Made by a program: the position numbers and the translations under genes. Below, piece by piece: positions 51,803 to 60,462 of a stretch of DNA of 64,000 nt. This stretch comes from CAJQLB01 sp041392065. GTDB lineage: Bacteria > Bacteroidota > Bacteroidia > Flavobacteriales > Flavobacteriaceae. The stretch covers positions 186,001-250,000 of the forward strand of contig JAWKMU010000003.1 of the NCBI GenBank assembly GCA_041392065.1, given 5' to 3'. How positions within the stretch are numbered: position 1 is the first letter of the stretch; the number at the start of each line of letters is the position of its first letter. The notes under the pieces were generated by a model. That model had not been told where the DNA came from and made no database searches. It saw nothing but the letters and a program-made list of their open reading frames with translations.

Positions 51803-53359
51803 TTATTGCTTAGACACCACAAGAGTCATACCAATTTTTAAATTAGAACCACTAATGTTATTCCAGTCTTTAATATTTTGAACTGAAACGCCTGGGTGTT
51901 TTTGTGCTATACTCCACAAGGAATCTCCTTTTTTTACTTTGTAGGTTTTAGCGTTTGAACTATTTACTTTGTTAGATGTAATATTATTTGACGCTACAGA
52001 ATTTGCTTGAGAACCTGGCTTTCTGGGATAAATAGTAAGTCTTTGTCCAATACGTAAGTTGTTGCTTCGCAAACCATTCCATTGTTTTATTTGGCTTACC
52101 CTTACACCATATTGTCTTGCTATTTTGCCTAAATAATCGCCTGATCTTACTCGATAAGTAACTTTGGTGTCGTTATCAAAAAACTGTGGTAATGGTTTTT
52201 CGCGTTTGGCAAATTCTTCTCTAACATACTTATAAATACTGTCTTCATTAGCAACAAAGAGTCCTATTTTTTCCCTTGGAAGCCTGAGTGTGTAGTTTTC
52301 TCCTTTTACATGTGGAATGATGTCTAATTTATATGATGGGTTTAAAAACTGCAACTCTTCCATTGGAACTTCTAATAGTTCAGACACTTGATCTAATGAT
52401 ATCATTTCTTTAACCCTTATTGTGTCGGTCTGAATATATGTGATCTCTGGTTTTGTAGGATTAAAACCATGTTCTTTGGCATATTCAAAAATATACATAG
52501 TTGCCAAAAAAGCTGGTAAATAACCTGCTGTTTCGCGTGGTAAATTGTGTCTAATGTTCCAATAATTTTGGTAGCCTCCAGACCTTCTAATGGCTTTTGA
52601 CACATTTCCTGGTCCAGAATTGTATGCTGCCAATGCTAAGTCCCAATCGCCAAAAATTTTATATAAGCTTGCTAAATACTTACTTGCTGCTTCGGTAGAT
52701 TTAATTGGGTCGCTTCTTTCATCAACATAACTGCTTACATTTAAGCCATACATTTTGCCTGTTGAGAACATAAATTGCCACAATCCTGTTGCTCCAACTC
52801 TGGATTTGGCTCTTGGTTTTAAAGCAGATTCAACTATGGCTAAATATTTTACCTCCAAAGGAATATCGTAATTATCAAGCTCCCTTTCAAACATTGGAAA
52901 ATAATACTCACTTAGAGCCATTAAGGTTTCTAAGTGTTTTTTTCTGTTTTTTAAATAGCTTTTAATAACACTTTCAAGGGAAGGGTTGTATTCAATGTTG
53001 AATGGTGTTTTAGCGTTTAATCTTGCTAATCTGCTTTTTAAGGTGTCTGTTGGCAATTCAGGATAGTAAATAGAATCATACTCCATCTCTCTGATACTGT
53101 TATAAATAGTATCATATAGAGAAGTGCTATATAATTCTTCCAGCCATTTTTCATCAATTTCTGAAGCTAATTGATGATCTTCTAAACTGATTTTTGAAAG
53201 CGAATCTGAAACAGGAGCAATCTCTTTTTTTATCTGTGATTGGCCATCAATAATCGTGTCTTTAATGACCTGTTTTTTAGAGACAATTGTTTCTTTACTT
53301 TGAGCAAATCCAAATGTTGAAGAAACCAAAAGAGCAATAATAAATAATCGAAAGGCCAT
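51803..53359 (-). CDS. MltD-type lytic transglycosylase with two LysM domains
   Basis: 518 residues. Signal peptide to about residue 20, a helical region, then the SLT domain with catalytic Glu177 in Ile-Val-Glu-Ser-Ala-Leu and the motifs Gly-Ala-Thr-Gly-Leu-Trp-Gln-Phe-Met and Ala-Ala-Tyr-Asn-Ser-Gly-Pro-Gly-Asn-Val. Two LysM peptidoglycan-binding domains lie at about 404-448 and 472-516. It cleaves glycan strands of the wall to anhydro sugars. It is followed by the DUF4837 lipoprotein gene. Confidence 0.94.
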   Translation of the reverse strand: MAFRLFIIALLVSSTFGFAQSKETIVSKKQVIKDTIIDGQSQIKKEIAPVSDSLSKISLEDHQLASEIDEKWLEELYSTSLYDTIYNSIREMEYDSIYYPELPTDTLKSRLARLNAKTPFNIEYNPSLESVIKSYLKNRKKHLETLMALSEYYFPMFERELDNYDIPLEVKYLAIVESALKPRAKSRVGATGLWQFMFSTGKMYGLNVSSYVDERSDPIKSTEAASKYLASLYKIFGDWDLALAAYNSGPGNVSKAIRRSGGYQNYWNIRHNLPRETAGYLPAFLATMYIFEYAKEHGFNPTKPEITYIQTDTIRVKEMISLDQVSELLEVPMEELQFLNPSYKLDIIPHVKGENYTLRLPREKIGLFVANEDSIYKYVREEFAKREKPLPQFFDNDTKVTYRVRSGDYLGKIARQYGVRVSQIKQWNGLRSNNLRIGQRLTIYPRKPGSQANSVASNNITSNKVNSSNAKTYKVKKGDSLWSIAQKHPGVSVQNIKDWNNISGSNLKIGMTLVVSKQ

Positions 53360-53441
53360 TGTTGATGATATAGGTTTTATAAAACGGATTTGATGCTAAA
53401 ATCGTATTTTTTAATTAGAATTGAAAATTTATTGACACAAC

Positions 53442-54629
53442 CTAATCTAAAATTGCTGCAATTCCTGGTAGTGTTTTACCTTCTAAGCTTTCAAGCATTG
53501 CTCCTCCTCCAGTACTTACATAGCTCACCTTGTCTTCAAATCCAAATTGTTTTACTGCTGCAACAGAATCTCCTCCACCTACTAATGAGAAGGCTCCATC
53601 TTTTGTCGCATTTGAAATGGCATATCCAAGCGCTATAGTTCCTTTGGCAAAATTTGGCATTTCAAAAACACCAAGAGGTCCATTCCATAAAATAGTTCGT
53701 GATGCTGAAACTACATCTGAAAATAACGCTTCTGTATTTGGGCCAACATCAAGTCCCATCCAACCATCAGGAATTTCATCTATTTTACATGTATTGGTAT
53801 GAGCATCGTTACTAAAGGCATCTGCTATAACAGCGTCAATAGGAAGATGAACTTTTACGTTTTTAGCCTCAGCCTTCTTTAAAATCTCGTTAGCAAGCTC
53901 TAATTTATCATCTTCTACAAGGGAGTTTCCTATACGTCCACCTTTTGCTTTTATAAAGGTAAATGTCATTCCTCCTCCTATAATTAGATTGTCTATTTTA
54001 TCAAGAATGTTATCAATAATCGTGATTTTTGATGATACTTTAGCTCCTCCAAGTATAGCTGTTATAGGTTTTTCACCTGTTTGCATAACTTTGTTAATGC
54101 TTTCAATTTCTTTTGCCAATAAAGCACCAAAACATTTTTTGTCTTTAAAAAATTGAGCTACAATAGTTGTTGAAGCATGAGCTCTATGTGCTGTACCAAA
54201 AGCGTCATTTACATAAATATCTCCTAAGCGTGAAAGTTGCTTAGCAAACTTAACATCACCTTGTTCTTCTTCTTTATGAAACCTAAGGTTTTCTAAAAGT
54301 AATACTTGTCCAGATTTTAAATTTTTTGCAGCTTTTTCGACTTCCTCACCAATACAATCGTTTACAAATAAGACTTCAACACCTAAAACATCTTCAACTT
54401 TATTAGCAATGTGCCTTAATGAAAATTCGTCTTGTTTTCCTTTTGGTCTTCCTAAATGTGACATTAAAATACAACTTCCACCATCTTCCAAAATTTTAAT
54501 TATTGTAGGTTTAGCAGAATAAATTCGAGTAGCATCTGTAACTTCAAAAGATTCGTTTAAAGGCACATTAAAATCTACACGAATTAATGCTTTTTTATTT
54601 TCAAAATTAAAATCGGTTATTGTTTTCAT
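53442..54629 (-). CDS. pgk: Phosphoglycerate kinase
   Basis: 395 residues from the ATG at 54629; the longer open frame upstream overlaps the divergent holB and lacks family similarity. Arg-Val-Asp-Phe-Asn-Val-Pro-Leu near 16-23, Ser-His-Leu-Gly-Arg-Pro near 60-65, Gly-Gly-Gly-Asp-Ser near 350 and Ser-Thr-Gly-Gly-Gly-Ala near 370 mark the two domains. It makes ATP in glycolysis. A TATATTTG box lies upstream. Confidence 0.97.
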   Translation of the reverse strand: MKTITDFNFENKKALIRVDFNVPLNESFEVTDATRIYSAKPTIIKILEDGGSCILMSHLGRPKGKQDEFSLRHIANKVEDVLGVEVLFVNDCIGEEVEKAAKNLKSGQVLLLENLRFHKEEEQGDVKFAKQLSRLGDIYVNDAFGTAHRAHASTTIVAQFFKDKKCFGALLAKEIESINKVMQTGEKPITAILGGAKVSSKITIIDNILDKIDNLIIGGGMTFTFIKAKGGRIGNSLVEDDKLELANEILKKAEAKNVKVHLPIDAVIADAFSNDAHTNTCKIDEIPDGWMGLDVGPNTEALFSDVVSASRTILWNGPLGVFEMPNFAKGTIALGYAISNATKDGAFSLVGGGDSVAAVKQFGFEDKVSYVSTGGGAMLESLEGKTLPGIAAILD

Positions 54630-54647
54630 GAAGAACATTTTAGATAA

Positions 54648-54655
54648 CAAATATA
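54648..54655 (-). promoter_or_regulatory. Promoter -7 box of pgk
   Basis: TATATTTG on the minus strand, exact TAnnTTTG match, 18 bases before the pgk ATG. It supports the short pgk start. Confidence 0.55.
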
Positions 54656-54737
54656 AATTTTTACTCAATAAAAATAGACTTACTTTCTTTTTGATTCTTT
54701 TTAACTCATATCGTTTTTTTGAGCTAAAAAATTTAAG

Positions 54738-54745
54738 TACGTTTG
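54738..54745 (+). promoter_or_regulatory. Promoter -7 box abutting the holB start codon
   Basis: TACGTTTG, exact TAnnTTTG match, with a TTG 16 bases upstream (54719-54721). The holB ATG follows after only 4 bases, so transcription would begin at about the start codon and the mRNA could be leaderless. Confidence 0.45.
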
Positions 54746-54749
54746 CTTT

Positions 54750-55892
54750 ATGCAATTCACAGATGTTTTAGGACAAGAGCACCTTAAAAGCCACCTCATT
54801 ACTAGTGCCAATAAAGGTCGTATTCCGCACGCTCAGTTGTTTGTTGGTCCTGAAGGCTCAGGTACTTTGCCAATGGCAATTGCTTATGCACAACACATAA
54901 TCTGTGGAAATAATAAGGCTAATGAATCTGCCTGTAACCTTAAGTTTGAGCACTTTTCACATCCTGATTTACATTTTGCATATCCTGTTGCTGGGACAGA
55001 TAAAGTAAAAAGCCACCCTGTTTCTAAGTTGTTTTTAGAAGATTGGAGAGTTATGCTAAAGGAGCAGCCTTATGGAAACTTGTTTGATTGGTATAAACAG
55101 CTTGGAATAGACAACAAACAAGGGCAAATTGGTGTTGATGAAGCACAGGATATTTCAAAATCTTTAGCACTAAAAGCTTATGAAGGTGGTTACAAAGTGA
55201 TGATTATTTGGATGGTTGAAAAAATGAACACTTCGGCTGCAAATAAGTTATTAAAGCTTATAGAAGAGCCTCCAAGCAAAACCATCTTCATTCTAATCGC
55301 TGAAGATGAAGAGCAAATTATATCGACTATAAAATCAAGATGTCAATTACTGCATTTTCCTCCTTTGTCAGATGATGTTATAAAAGAAGCTCTAATTAAA
55401 AACTATCAACTTCCTGAGGCTGATGCTACTAAAATTGCACACCAAGCTAATGGAAATTATAATAAAGCATGTGATTTGGTATATCACGATAGTGAAGACA
55501 CTCAGTTTGAGGAATGGTTTGTGTTTTGGATTAGAAGTGCTTTTAAGGCTAAAGGTAATAAAGCGGCAATTCATGATTTGATTTCTTGGAGCGAAGAAAT
55601 TGCTAAAACAGGAAGAGAGACTCAAAAACAGTTTTTAAGCTTTTGCTTAGATTTTTTCCGACAAGCGATGTTGCTTAATTATAGTGCTAACGAGTTGGTT
55701 TTTATGGAACCAAAATCAGAAGGTTTTAAGTTGGAAAAATTTGCGCCTTTTGTTCATGAAAGTAATGTGTTGGAAATAAATGATGAAATTCAGGATGCAA
55801 TTTATCATATTGAGCGAAACGGAAATTCAAAGATTATCCTGACTGATTTATCTATTAAACTAACACGTTTGCTTCATAAAAAATCTGCTTAA
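54750..55892 (+). CDS. holB: DNA polymerase III delta' subunit
   Basis: 380 residues. The start Phe-Thr-Asp-Val-Leu-Gly-Gln-Glu-His-Leu and the sensor region Ser-Arg-Cys-Gln-Leu-Leu fit the clamp-loader family. The P-loop is degenerate: Gly-Pro-Glu-Gly-Ser-Gly-Thr-Leu (33-40) lacks the Lys, as expected for delta', which does not hydrolyse ATP. The zinc finger of E. coli delta' is reduced to two Cys. It loads the sliding clamp with the tau and delta subunits. It overlaps the lipid kinase gene by 1 base. Confidence 0.9.
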   Translation: MQFTDVLGQEHLKSHLITSANKGRIPHAQLFVGPEGSGTLPMAIAYAQHIICGNNKANESACNLKFEHFSHPDLHFAYPVAGTDKVKSHPVSKLFLEDWRVMLKEQPYGNLFDWYKQLGIDNKQGQIGVDEAQDISKSLALKAYEGGYKVMIIWMVEKMNTSAANKLLKLIEEPPSKTIFILIAEDEEQIISTIKSRCQLLHFPPLSDDVIKEALIKNYQLPEADATKIAHQANGNYNKACDLVYHDSEDTQFEEWFVFWIRSAFKAKGNKAAIHDLISWSEEIAKTGRETQKQFLSFCLDFFRQAMLLNYSANELVFMEPKSEGFKLEKFAPFVHESNVLEINDEIQDAIYHIERNGNSKIILTDLSIKLTRLLHKKSA

Positions 55893-56815
55893 TGACAAAT
55901 TCTAATCGTTGGTTCGTCATTGTTAATCCTACTTCTGGAAATGGTTCTAGTAAACACAAATGGCCTAAAATTAAGGCCGAACTCGAATCTCATATGTTTG
56001 ATTTTGATTTTGTCTTTACAGAATATGCAAATCATAGCAGAGATTTGGTTCAAAATTCTATAAAGCAGGGTTTTACAAAAATAATTAGCGTTGGTGGTGA
56101 TGGTACACTACACAATATTGTTAATGGTATACAGTCACAAAAACTCGTGAATCCTCTATCTATTCAAATTGGTGTTATTCCAATTGGAACAGGAAACGAT
56201 TGGATAAAAACACATGGTATTCCTCTTAACATAAAAAAAGCGATTTCAATTATTAAAAAGGGCAATGTTAAACAGCAAGATTTAGGAAAAATTAATTTTA
56301 TTGATAAGTCTCGAAGTACGATCTATTTTAATAATTTAGCTGGAGTTGGATTTGATGGATTTGTAGTTAGTAAAGTCGGAAAATTTAAACATCTTGGAGC
56401 TTTGGCTTATTTATATGGAGCTATAGCTGGATTGTTTTCTTTTAAAAATTTTCAATCAACAATAATTATTAATGGTAAGGAAGTACAAACAAAATCATTA
56501 ATGATTTTAGCTGGTTTATGCACCTACTCAGGTGGAGGTATGAAACTAACAAAAGAACCTAATCCCTTCGATGGTATGCTTGATGTTAGCATTGCAAAAG
56601 ATTTGGGGAAATTAGATATCATTAAAAACTTATCTAATTTATTTAATGGCAAAATTATTAACCATCCAAAAGTAGAGTCTTATAAGGCTACTGATTTGTC
56701 AATTATGATTACCTCAGAAGATAAGCCTTTTATTCAGGCAGATGGCGAGTTGATTGGAACAGGAAACATTAATATTAGTATTGTTCCTAAAGCTTTTTCA
56801 TTTTACAGTAACTAA
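55892..56815 (+). CDS. Diacylglycerol kinase family lipid kinase
   Basis: 307 residues. Asn-Pro-Thr-Ser-Gly-Asn-Gly (12-18) and Gly-Gly-Asp-Gly-Thr-Leu-His-Asn (68-75) form the ATP site of the YegS/BmrU/DgkB group, and the C-terminal beta domain ends with Gln-Ala-Asp-Gly-Glu. It phosphorylates a lipid such as diacylglycerol or a sphingoid base; the substrate is not determined by sequence. It shares one base with the holB stop, so the two are coupled. Confidence 0.88.
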   Translation: MTNSNRWFVIVNPTSGNGSSKHKWPKIKAELESHMFDFDFVFTEYANHSRDLVQNSIKQGFTKIISVGGDGTLHNIVNGIQSQKLVNPLSIQIGVIPIGTGNDWIKTHGIPLNIKKAISIIKKGNVKQQDLGKINFIDKSRSTIYFNNLAGVGFDGFVVSKVGKFKHLGALAYLYGAIAGLFSFKNFQSTIIINGKEVQTKSLMILAGLCTYSGGGMKLTKEPNPFDGMLDVSIAKDLGKLDIIKNLSNLFNGKIINHPKVESYKATDLSIMITSEDKPFIQADGELIGTGNINISIVPKAFSFYSN

Positions 56816-56843
56816 AAAACGCCAGACTCTCGTCTAGCGTTTT
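56816..56843. terminator. Bidirectional terminator between the lipid kinase and OmpH genes
   Basis: An inverted repeat (AACGCCAGAC / GTCTAGCGTT) with one mismatched pair and a 4-base loop, flanked by A and T runs on the two sides. It lies between convergent genes. Confidence 0.8.
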
Positions 56844-56865
56844 CTGTATTATATTAAACTAATTG

Positions 56866-57381
56866 TTAATTCTTTTTATATGCAGCGTTTAAGGCATCAA
56901 GTATTTCTTGAGTTAAATCACTTGCCTCTTTTCCATACATTACGCTTCCAGCTTCATTACTTCCTAAGATAAAATCATATCCATTTTTTGAACCATAGTC
57001 TTTTACAAAATTTCTAACTTTTTTAATTAAAGAATCATTTTGTGCTTGGCTTTCTTGAGCGATTTGTTGTTGTTCAAATTGGTCTCGCTGTGCTATAACC
57101 TGATCTTTTTGTTGTAATTCTTGAGATAATTTCTGTAAATCTGCTTGAGACATTCTTCTTGATTTTAATTCAGCTTCATTAATCTCTAATTGAAAAGCTT
57201 GTCTTACACTATCTCTTCTTGCTTCGTAAGTTTTAATTTTTGCTTGTAGCTTATCTTGAATATCTATTTTTTCTTGATACTCATTTATTAATTTAGAATT
57301 ATCAACAAAACCAATTTTTTGAGATTGCTGACAAGAAGCAAAAGTTAAAATTACAATTATTGCACCTACAATATTTTTCAT
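56866..57381 (-). CDS. OmpH/Skp-like chaperone, lipidated
   Basis: 171 residues. Signal peptide with lipobox Phe-Ala-Ser-Cys ending at Cys17, then Lys-Ile-Gly-Phe-Val-Asp-Asn-Ser-Lys, the typical Skp start, a long Gln/Glu-rich coiled coil (about 35-115), and a return segment with Gly-Tyr-Asp-Phe-Ile-Leu-Gly. Skp proteins carry outer-membrane proteins across the periplasm. The lipobox is a feature not found in E. coli Skp and would tether it to a membrane. Confidence 0.87.
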   Translation of the reverse strand: MKNIVGAIIVILTFASCQQSQKIGFVDNSKLINEYQEKIDIQDKLQAKIKTYEARRDSVRQAFQLEINEAELKSRRMSQADLQKLSQELQQKDQVIAQRDQFEQQQIAQESQAQNDSLIKKVRNFVKDYGSKNGYDFILGSNEAGSVMYGKEASDLTQEILDALNAAYKKN

Positions 57382-57401
57382 GTGTTTAAATTTTAGTGTG
57401 G

Positions 57402-57409
57402 CAAAAGTA
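57402..57409 (-). promoter_or_regulatory. Promoter -7 box of the OmpH gene
   Basis: TACTTTTG on the minus strand, exact TAnnTTTG match, 20 bases before the ATG. The rest of the 228-base gap to 57609 is AT-rich and holds no gene I can support. Confidence 0.5.
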
Positions 57410-57609
57410 TAAAAGTAAATGAGAAGATAATTAAAAAATTTTCATAAGAATATATACTATAAGCATTACTTATGTTAATTTGTTTAATTTATTGATTTAA
57501 TCTATTAAAAAAGACTTCATTTAAAGCGATTTAAGCTTGTTAAAAAATATTTGCATGGAAATTTACCTCAACCTTTAAAATTCTTTAAAATAAACTGTTT
57601 AATTCCGTT

Positions 57610-58461
57610 TTAGGTGTTTTTAATGATATAAATAAGCGAAGAATACTCTCCAGATTGTTTGGCTTTAATATTTGAGCGTAATCCAATCCAAAAAGCTTTC
57701 AATGGGTTCATAAATCCATTTTTATATTTTTCTGATAACAGACTCACATAATAAGCATCAAATTTCATTGGTTTGGTTTTTACAACGTTCATGTTTTGAC
57801 TTGCAAATAAATTTGAAATGGAATCTTGATTGAAATGCCAAAGATGTCTTGGAACATCATAAGCTGCCCAAAAGTTTTTATAAAACTTTGCATCATAGCT
57901 TTTATAATTTGGAACAGCAACGATTAAAGTCCCATTTTCCTTTAGTAAAGTTTTAAAAGTTAAAACTTGTTGTTCGAGATTTGGTAAGTGCTCCAGCACA
58001 TGCCAAAGCGTAATCACATCAAAACTGTTATCATTAAACTTTGATAGTTGCTCTGTATTAAAAACGGAGTGGTTGGTTTTTTGGTTAGCGATTTCTCTTG
58101 CTTTATCGTTAAGTTCTATTCCAGAAACTTTCCAATTATTCTGTTGAGCTATTTTTAAAAAATCACCTGTTCCACAACCAACATCTAAGAGATTTTTTTC
58201 TTGAGGTTGAAACGAATTAATAAGTTTTAATTTCTTTTTTAAAGAGATGTTTCTAACCACATGATAAACTCTTTCTAATAAATTACGTTTTGAATCTGTA
58301 TGTGAAATATAATCTTCAGTATTGTAATATTTTGAAAGATGCTCTTCTTTGGGTTGAGGCTGTGTTTCTAAGAATCCATACGTTTTATTTTCTATCAATT
58401 GAAACTCCTCACTAGAAACTGAGTGGTCTTTAACTTTAAAAATATTGGATTCGTTATTCAT
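57610..58461 (-). CDS. Class I SAM-dependent methyltransferase
   Basis: 283 residues. The SAM-binding motif Leu-Leu-Asp-Val-Gly-Cys-Gly-Thr-Gly is near 90-98, motif II has Trp-His-Val-Leu-Glu-His-Leu near 151-157, typical of the UbiE/COQ5-like or sugar methyltransferase type. The N-terminal part is unlike that of ubiquinone enzymes. The parS site at 58471-58486 ends 9 bases before its ATG. It follows mnmG by 59 bases. Substrate unknown. Confidence 0.85.
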   Translation of the reverse strand: MNNESNIFKVKDHSVSSEEFQLIENKTYGFLETQPQPKEEHLSKYYNTEDYISHTDSKRNLLERVYHVVRNISLKKKLKLINSFQPQEKNLLDVGCGTGDFLKIAQQNNWKVSGIELNDKAREIANQKTNHSVFNTEQLSKFNDNSFDVITLWHVLEHLPNLEQQVLTFKTLLKENGTLIVAVPNYKSYDAKFYKNFWAAYDVPRHLWHFNQDSISNLFASQNMNVVKTKPMKFDAYYVSLLSEKYKNGFMNPLKAFWIGLRSNIKAKQSGEYSSLIYIIKNT

Positions 58462-58470
58462 TAAATTGTA

Positions 58471-58486
58471 TGTTCCACGTGGAACA
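58471..58486. other. parS: parS site 1 (ParB-binding palindrome)
   Basis: TGTTCCACGTGGAACA, a perfect 16-bp palindrome identical to the form of the parS consensus TGTTNCACGTGNAACA. It lies in the short gap between mnmG and the methyltransferase gene, so ParB bound here would not disturb a coding sequence. An identical copy is at 60406-60421. Confidence 0.9.
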
Positions 58487-58520
58487 ATTATTTGATAATT
58501 GGTAGTTGAGCTTAGCGAAA

Positions 58521-60398
58521 CTATCTTCCCATATAAACTAGAAGTACTGAAATATCATTCGGTGAAACTCCGCTAATTCTTGATGCTTGCGCTATAGACG
58601 TTGGCTGAATCTTTCTAAGCTTTTCCCTTGCTTCAAAGCTCATTGATTTTATTTGCGAATAATCAAAATTTTCTGGAATTTTTACATACTCTAACCGATT
58701 CAACTTATCTGCATTGTTTTTTTCTTTTTCTATATATCCAGAATATTTTACCTGAATTTCGGTTTGCTCAATTACTTCAGGACCTAAATTGTTTTCTTGA
58801 ATATACTGTTCTACGGCATCAAATTTTCTAACATCATCAATTGTAATATTTGGTCTCGCAAACAATTTAAACATTTTATCTTGTTGCTTAACTGGAGCAG
58901 AATTTTTCGACTCTAAAATAGGGTTTGCTTCTTCAGGAGTGATGCTTGTATTTCTAAAAAACTGAACGAATTTTTCTGCATTTTCATGCTTTTCCTCCAT
59001 ACGTCTTAAACGTTTTTCACTTGCTAAACCAAGCTCAAAACCTTTAGGTGTTAAACGCAAATCTGCATTATCTTGACGTAATAATGTTCTGTACTCAGCA
59101 CGAGACGTAAACATTCTGTAAGGTTCTTCTGTGCCTTTTGTAATTAAATCATCAATTAAAACACCAATGTAAGCTTCGTCTCTTTGTAATGTAAAAGGGT
59201 CTTTTTCTTGTGCTTTCAAGCTTGCATTAATTCCAGCCATCAAGCCTTGTGAAGCCGCTTCCTCATAACCTGTTGTCCCATTGATTTGTCCTGCAAAATA
59301 AAGACCTTCAACTAACTTGGTTTCAAGAGTGTGTTTTAGTTGAGTTGGAGGAAAATAATCGTACTCTATTGCATATCCTGGACGGAAAAACTTAACGTTT
59401 TCAAATCCAACAACAGAACGCAATGCTTTAAATTGTACATCTTCTGGAAGCGAAGTTGAGAAGCCATTAACATAAACCTCAACTGTATTCCATCCTTCTG
59501 GTTCTACAAATAATTGATGTCTGTCTTTATCTGCAAACCTGTTTATTTTATCTTCTATTGAAGGGCAATAACGTGGTCCTAAACTTTTAATTCTACCATT
59601 AAACATTGGTGAACGATCAAATCCTTCACGCAATAAATCATGAACTTGCTCACTTGTATAGGTCATGTGACAAGAACGTTGTTTCTTCAATGGTTTAGTA
59701 ATATCTAAATACGAAAACTTTTCAGGGTTTTCATCGCCTGGTTGCTCAATCATTTTTGAAAAATCCAAAGAACGACCATCAACTCTTGGTGGTGTTCCTG
59801 TCTTCATTCTACCAGAATCAAACCCTAAATCAACCAACTGCTCTGTAATTCCAGTAGCTGCTCTTTCTCCTGCTCTACCTCCTCCAAAATTCTTATCACC
59901 AATGTGAATTAATCCGTTTAAAAAAGTGCCATTAGTCAAAACAACAGTTTTCGCTTTAACCTCAATTCCTAAAGAAGTTTTTATGCCTACAACCTTTCCT
60001 TTTTCAACTAATAAACCAGAAACCATTTCTTGATAAAAATCAAGATTAGGCGTTTGCTCTAAAAGCAATCTCCAATCTTCTGCAAAACGCATTCTATCAC
60101 TTTGCACTCTCGGACTCCACATTGCTGGCCCCTTAGATTTATTAAGCATCTTAAATTGTATGGCAGACGTATCACTCACAATACCACTGTAACCACCTAA
60201 TGCATCAATTTCACGAACAATTTGTCCTTTTGCAATTCCTCCCATAGCAGGATTGCAAGACATTTGCGCAATGTTTTGCAAGTTCATGGTGATGAGAAGT
60301 GTTTTGCTTCCCATATTCGCTGCTGCTGCTGCTGCTTCACTTCCTGCGTGACCAGCACCAACTACTATAACATCATATGTGTCTAAAAATAGGCTCAT
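58521..60398 (-). CDS. mnmG: tRNA uridine-5-carboxymethylaminomethyl modification enzyme, FAD subunit
   Basis: 625 residues from the ATG at 60398; the longer frame starts with a TTG inside parS site 2 and is rejected. Gly-Ala-Gly-His-Ala-Gly-Ser-Glu-Ala-Ala (14-23) binds FAD, and Thr-Gly-Thr-Pro-Pro-Arg-Val-Asp and Gly-Tyr-Glu-Glu-Ala are further MnmG motifs. With MnmE it modifies U34 of several tRNAs. This gene (gidA) is near oriC in many bacteria, which agrees with parS sites on both sides. Confidence 0.97.
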   Translation of the reverse strand: MSLFLDTYDVIVVGAGHAGSEAAAAAANMGSKTLLITMNLQNIAQMSCNPAMGGIAKGQIVREIDALGGYSGIVSDTSAIQFKMLNKSKGPAMWSPRVQSDRMRFAEDWRLLLEQTPNLDFYQEMVSGLLVEKGKVVGIKTSLGIEVKAKTVVLTNGTFLNGLIHIGDKNFGGGRAGERAATGITEQLVDLGFDSGRMKTGTPPRVDGRSLDFSKMIEQPGDENPEKFSYLDITKPLKKQRSCHMTYTSEQVHDLLREGFDRSPMFNGRIKSLGPRYCPSIEDKINRFADKDRHQLFVEPEGWNTVEVYVNGFSTSLPEDVQFKALRSVVGFENVKFFRPGYAIEYDYFPPTQLKHTLETKLVEGLYFAGQINGTTGYEEAASQGLMAGINASLKAQEKDPFTLQRDEAYIGVLIDDLITKGTEEPYRMFTSRAEYRTLLRQDNADLRLTPKGFELGLASEKRLRRMEEKHENAEKFVQFFRNTSITPEEANPILESKNSAPVKQQDKMFKLFARPNITIDDVRKFDAVEQYIQENNLGPEVIEQTEIQVKYSGYIEKEKNNADKLNRLEYVKIPENFDYSQIKSMSFEAREKLRKIQPTSIAQASRISGVSPNDISVLLVYMGR

Positions 60399-60405
60399 GA
60401 TAAAT

Positions 60406-60421
60406 TGTTCCACGTGGAACA
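60406..60421. other. parS: parS site 2 (ParB-binding palindrome)
   Basis: TGTTCCACGTGGAACA again; here two more base pairs on each side also match, giving a 20-bp palindrome at 60404-60423. It lies in the mnmG leader between the promoter box (60448-60455) and the ATG at 60398. Confidence 0.92.
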
Positions 60422-60447
60422 ATATGCTTTTATTAATTTAAAGTCTG

Positions 60448-60455
60448 CAAATATA
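60448..60455 (-). promoter_or_regulatory. Promoter -7 box of mnmG
   Basis: TATATTTG on the minus strand, exact TAnnTTTG match, 50 bases before the mnmG ATG. parS site 2 would be in the transcribed leader, some 20 bases after the start point. Confidence 0.55.
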
Positions 60456-60462
60456 CGATGAA

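Noticed and set aside
54630..54755. 42-residue N-terminal extension of Pgk
   Set aside because: It would cross the promoter box and the divergent holB start, and Pgk proteins start at the internal ATG.
57382..57609. Possible small gene or terminator in the gap after the methyltransferase gene
   Set aside because: Only AT-rich sequence with weak pairings; apart from the OmpH promoter box nothing could be supported.
60399..60422. TTG start of MnmG eight codons upstream
   Set aside because: The TTG is part of the parS palindrome; the ATG at 60398 matches the usual MnmG start.
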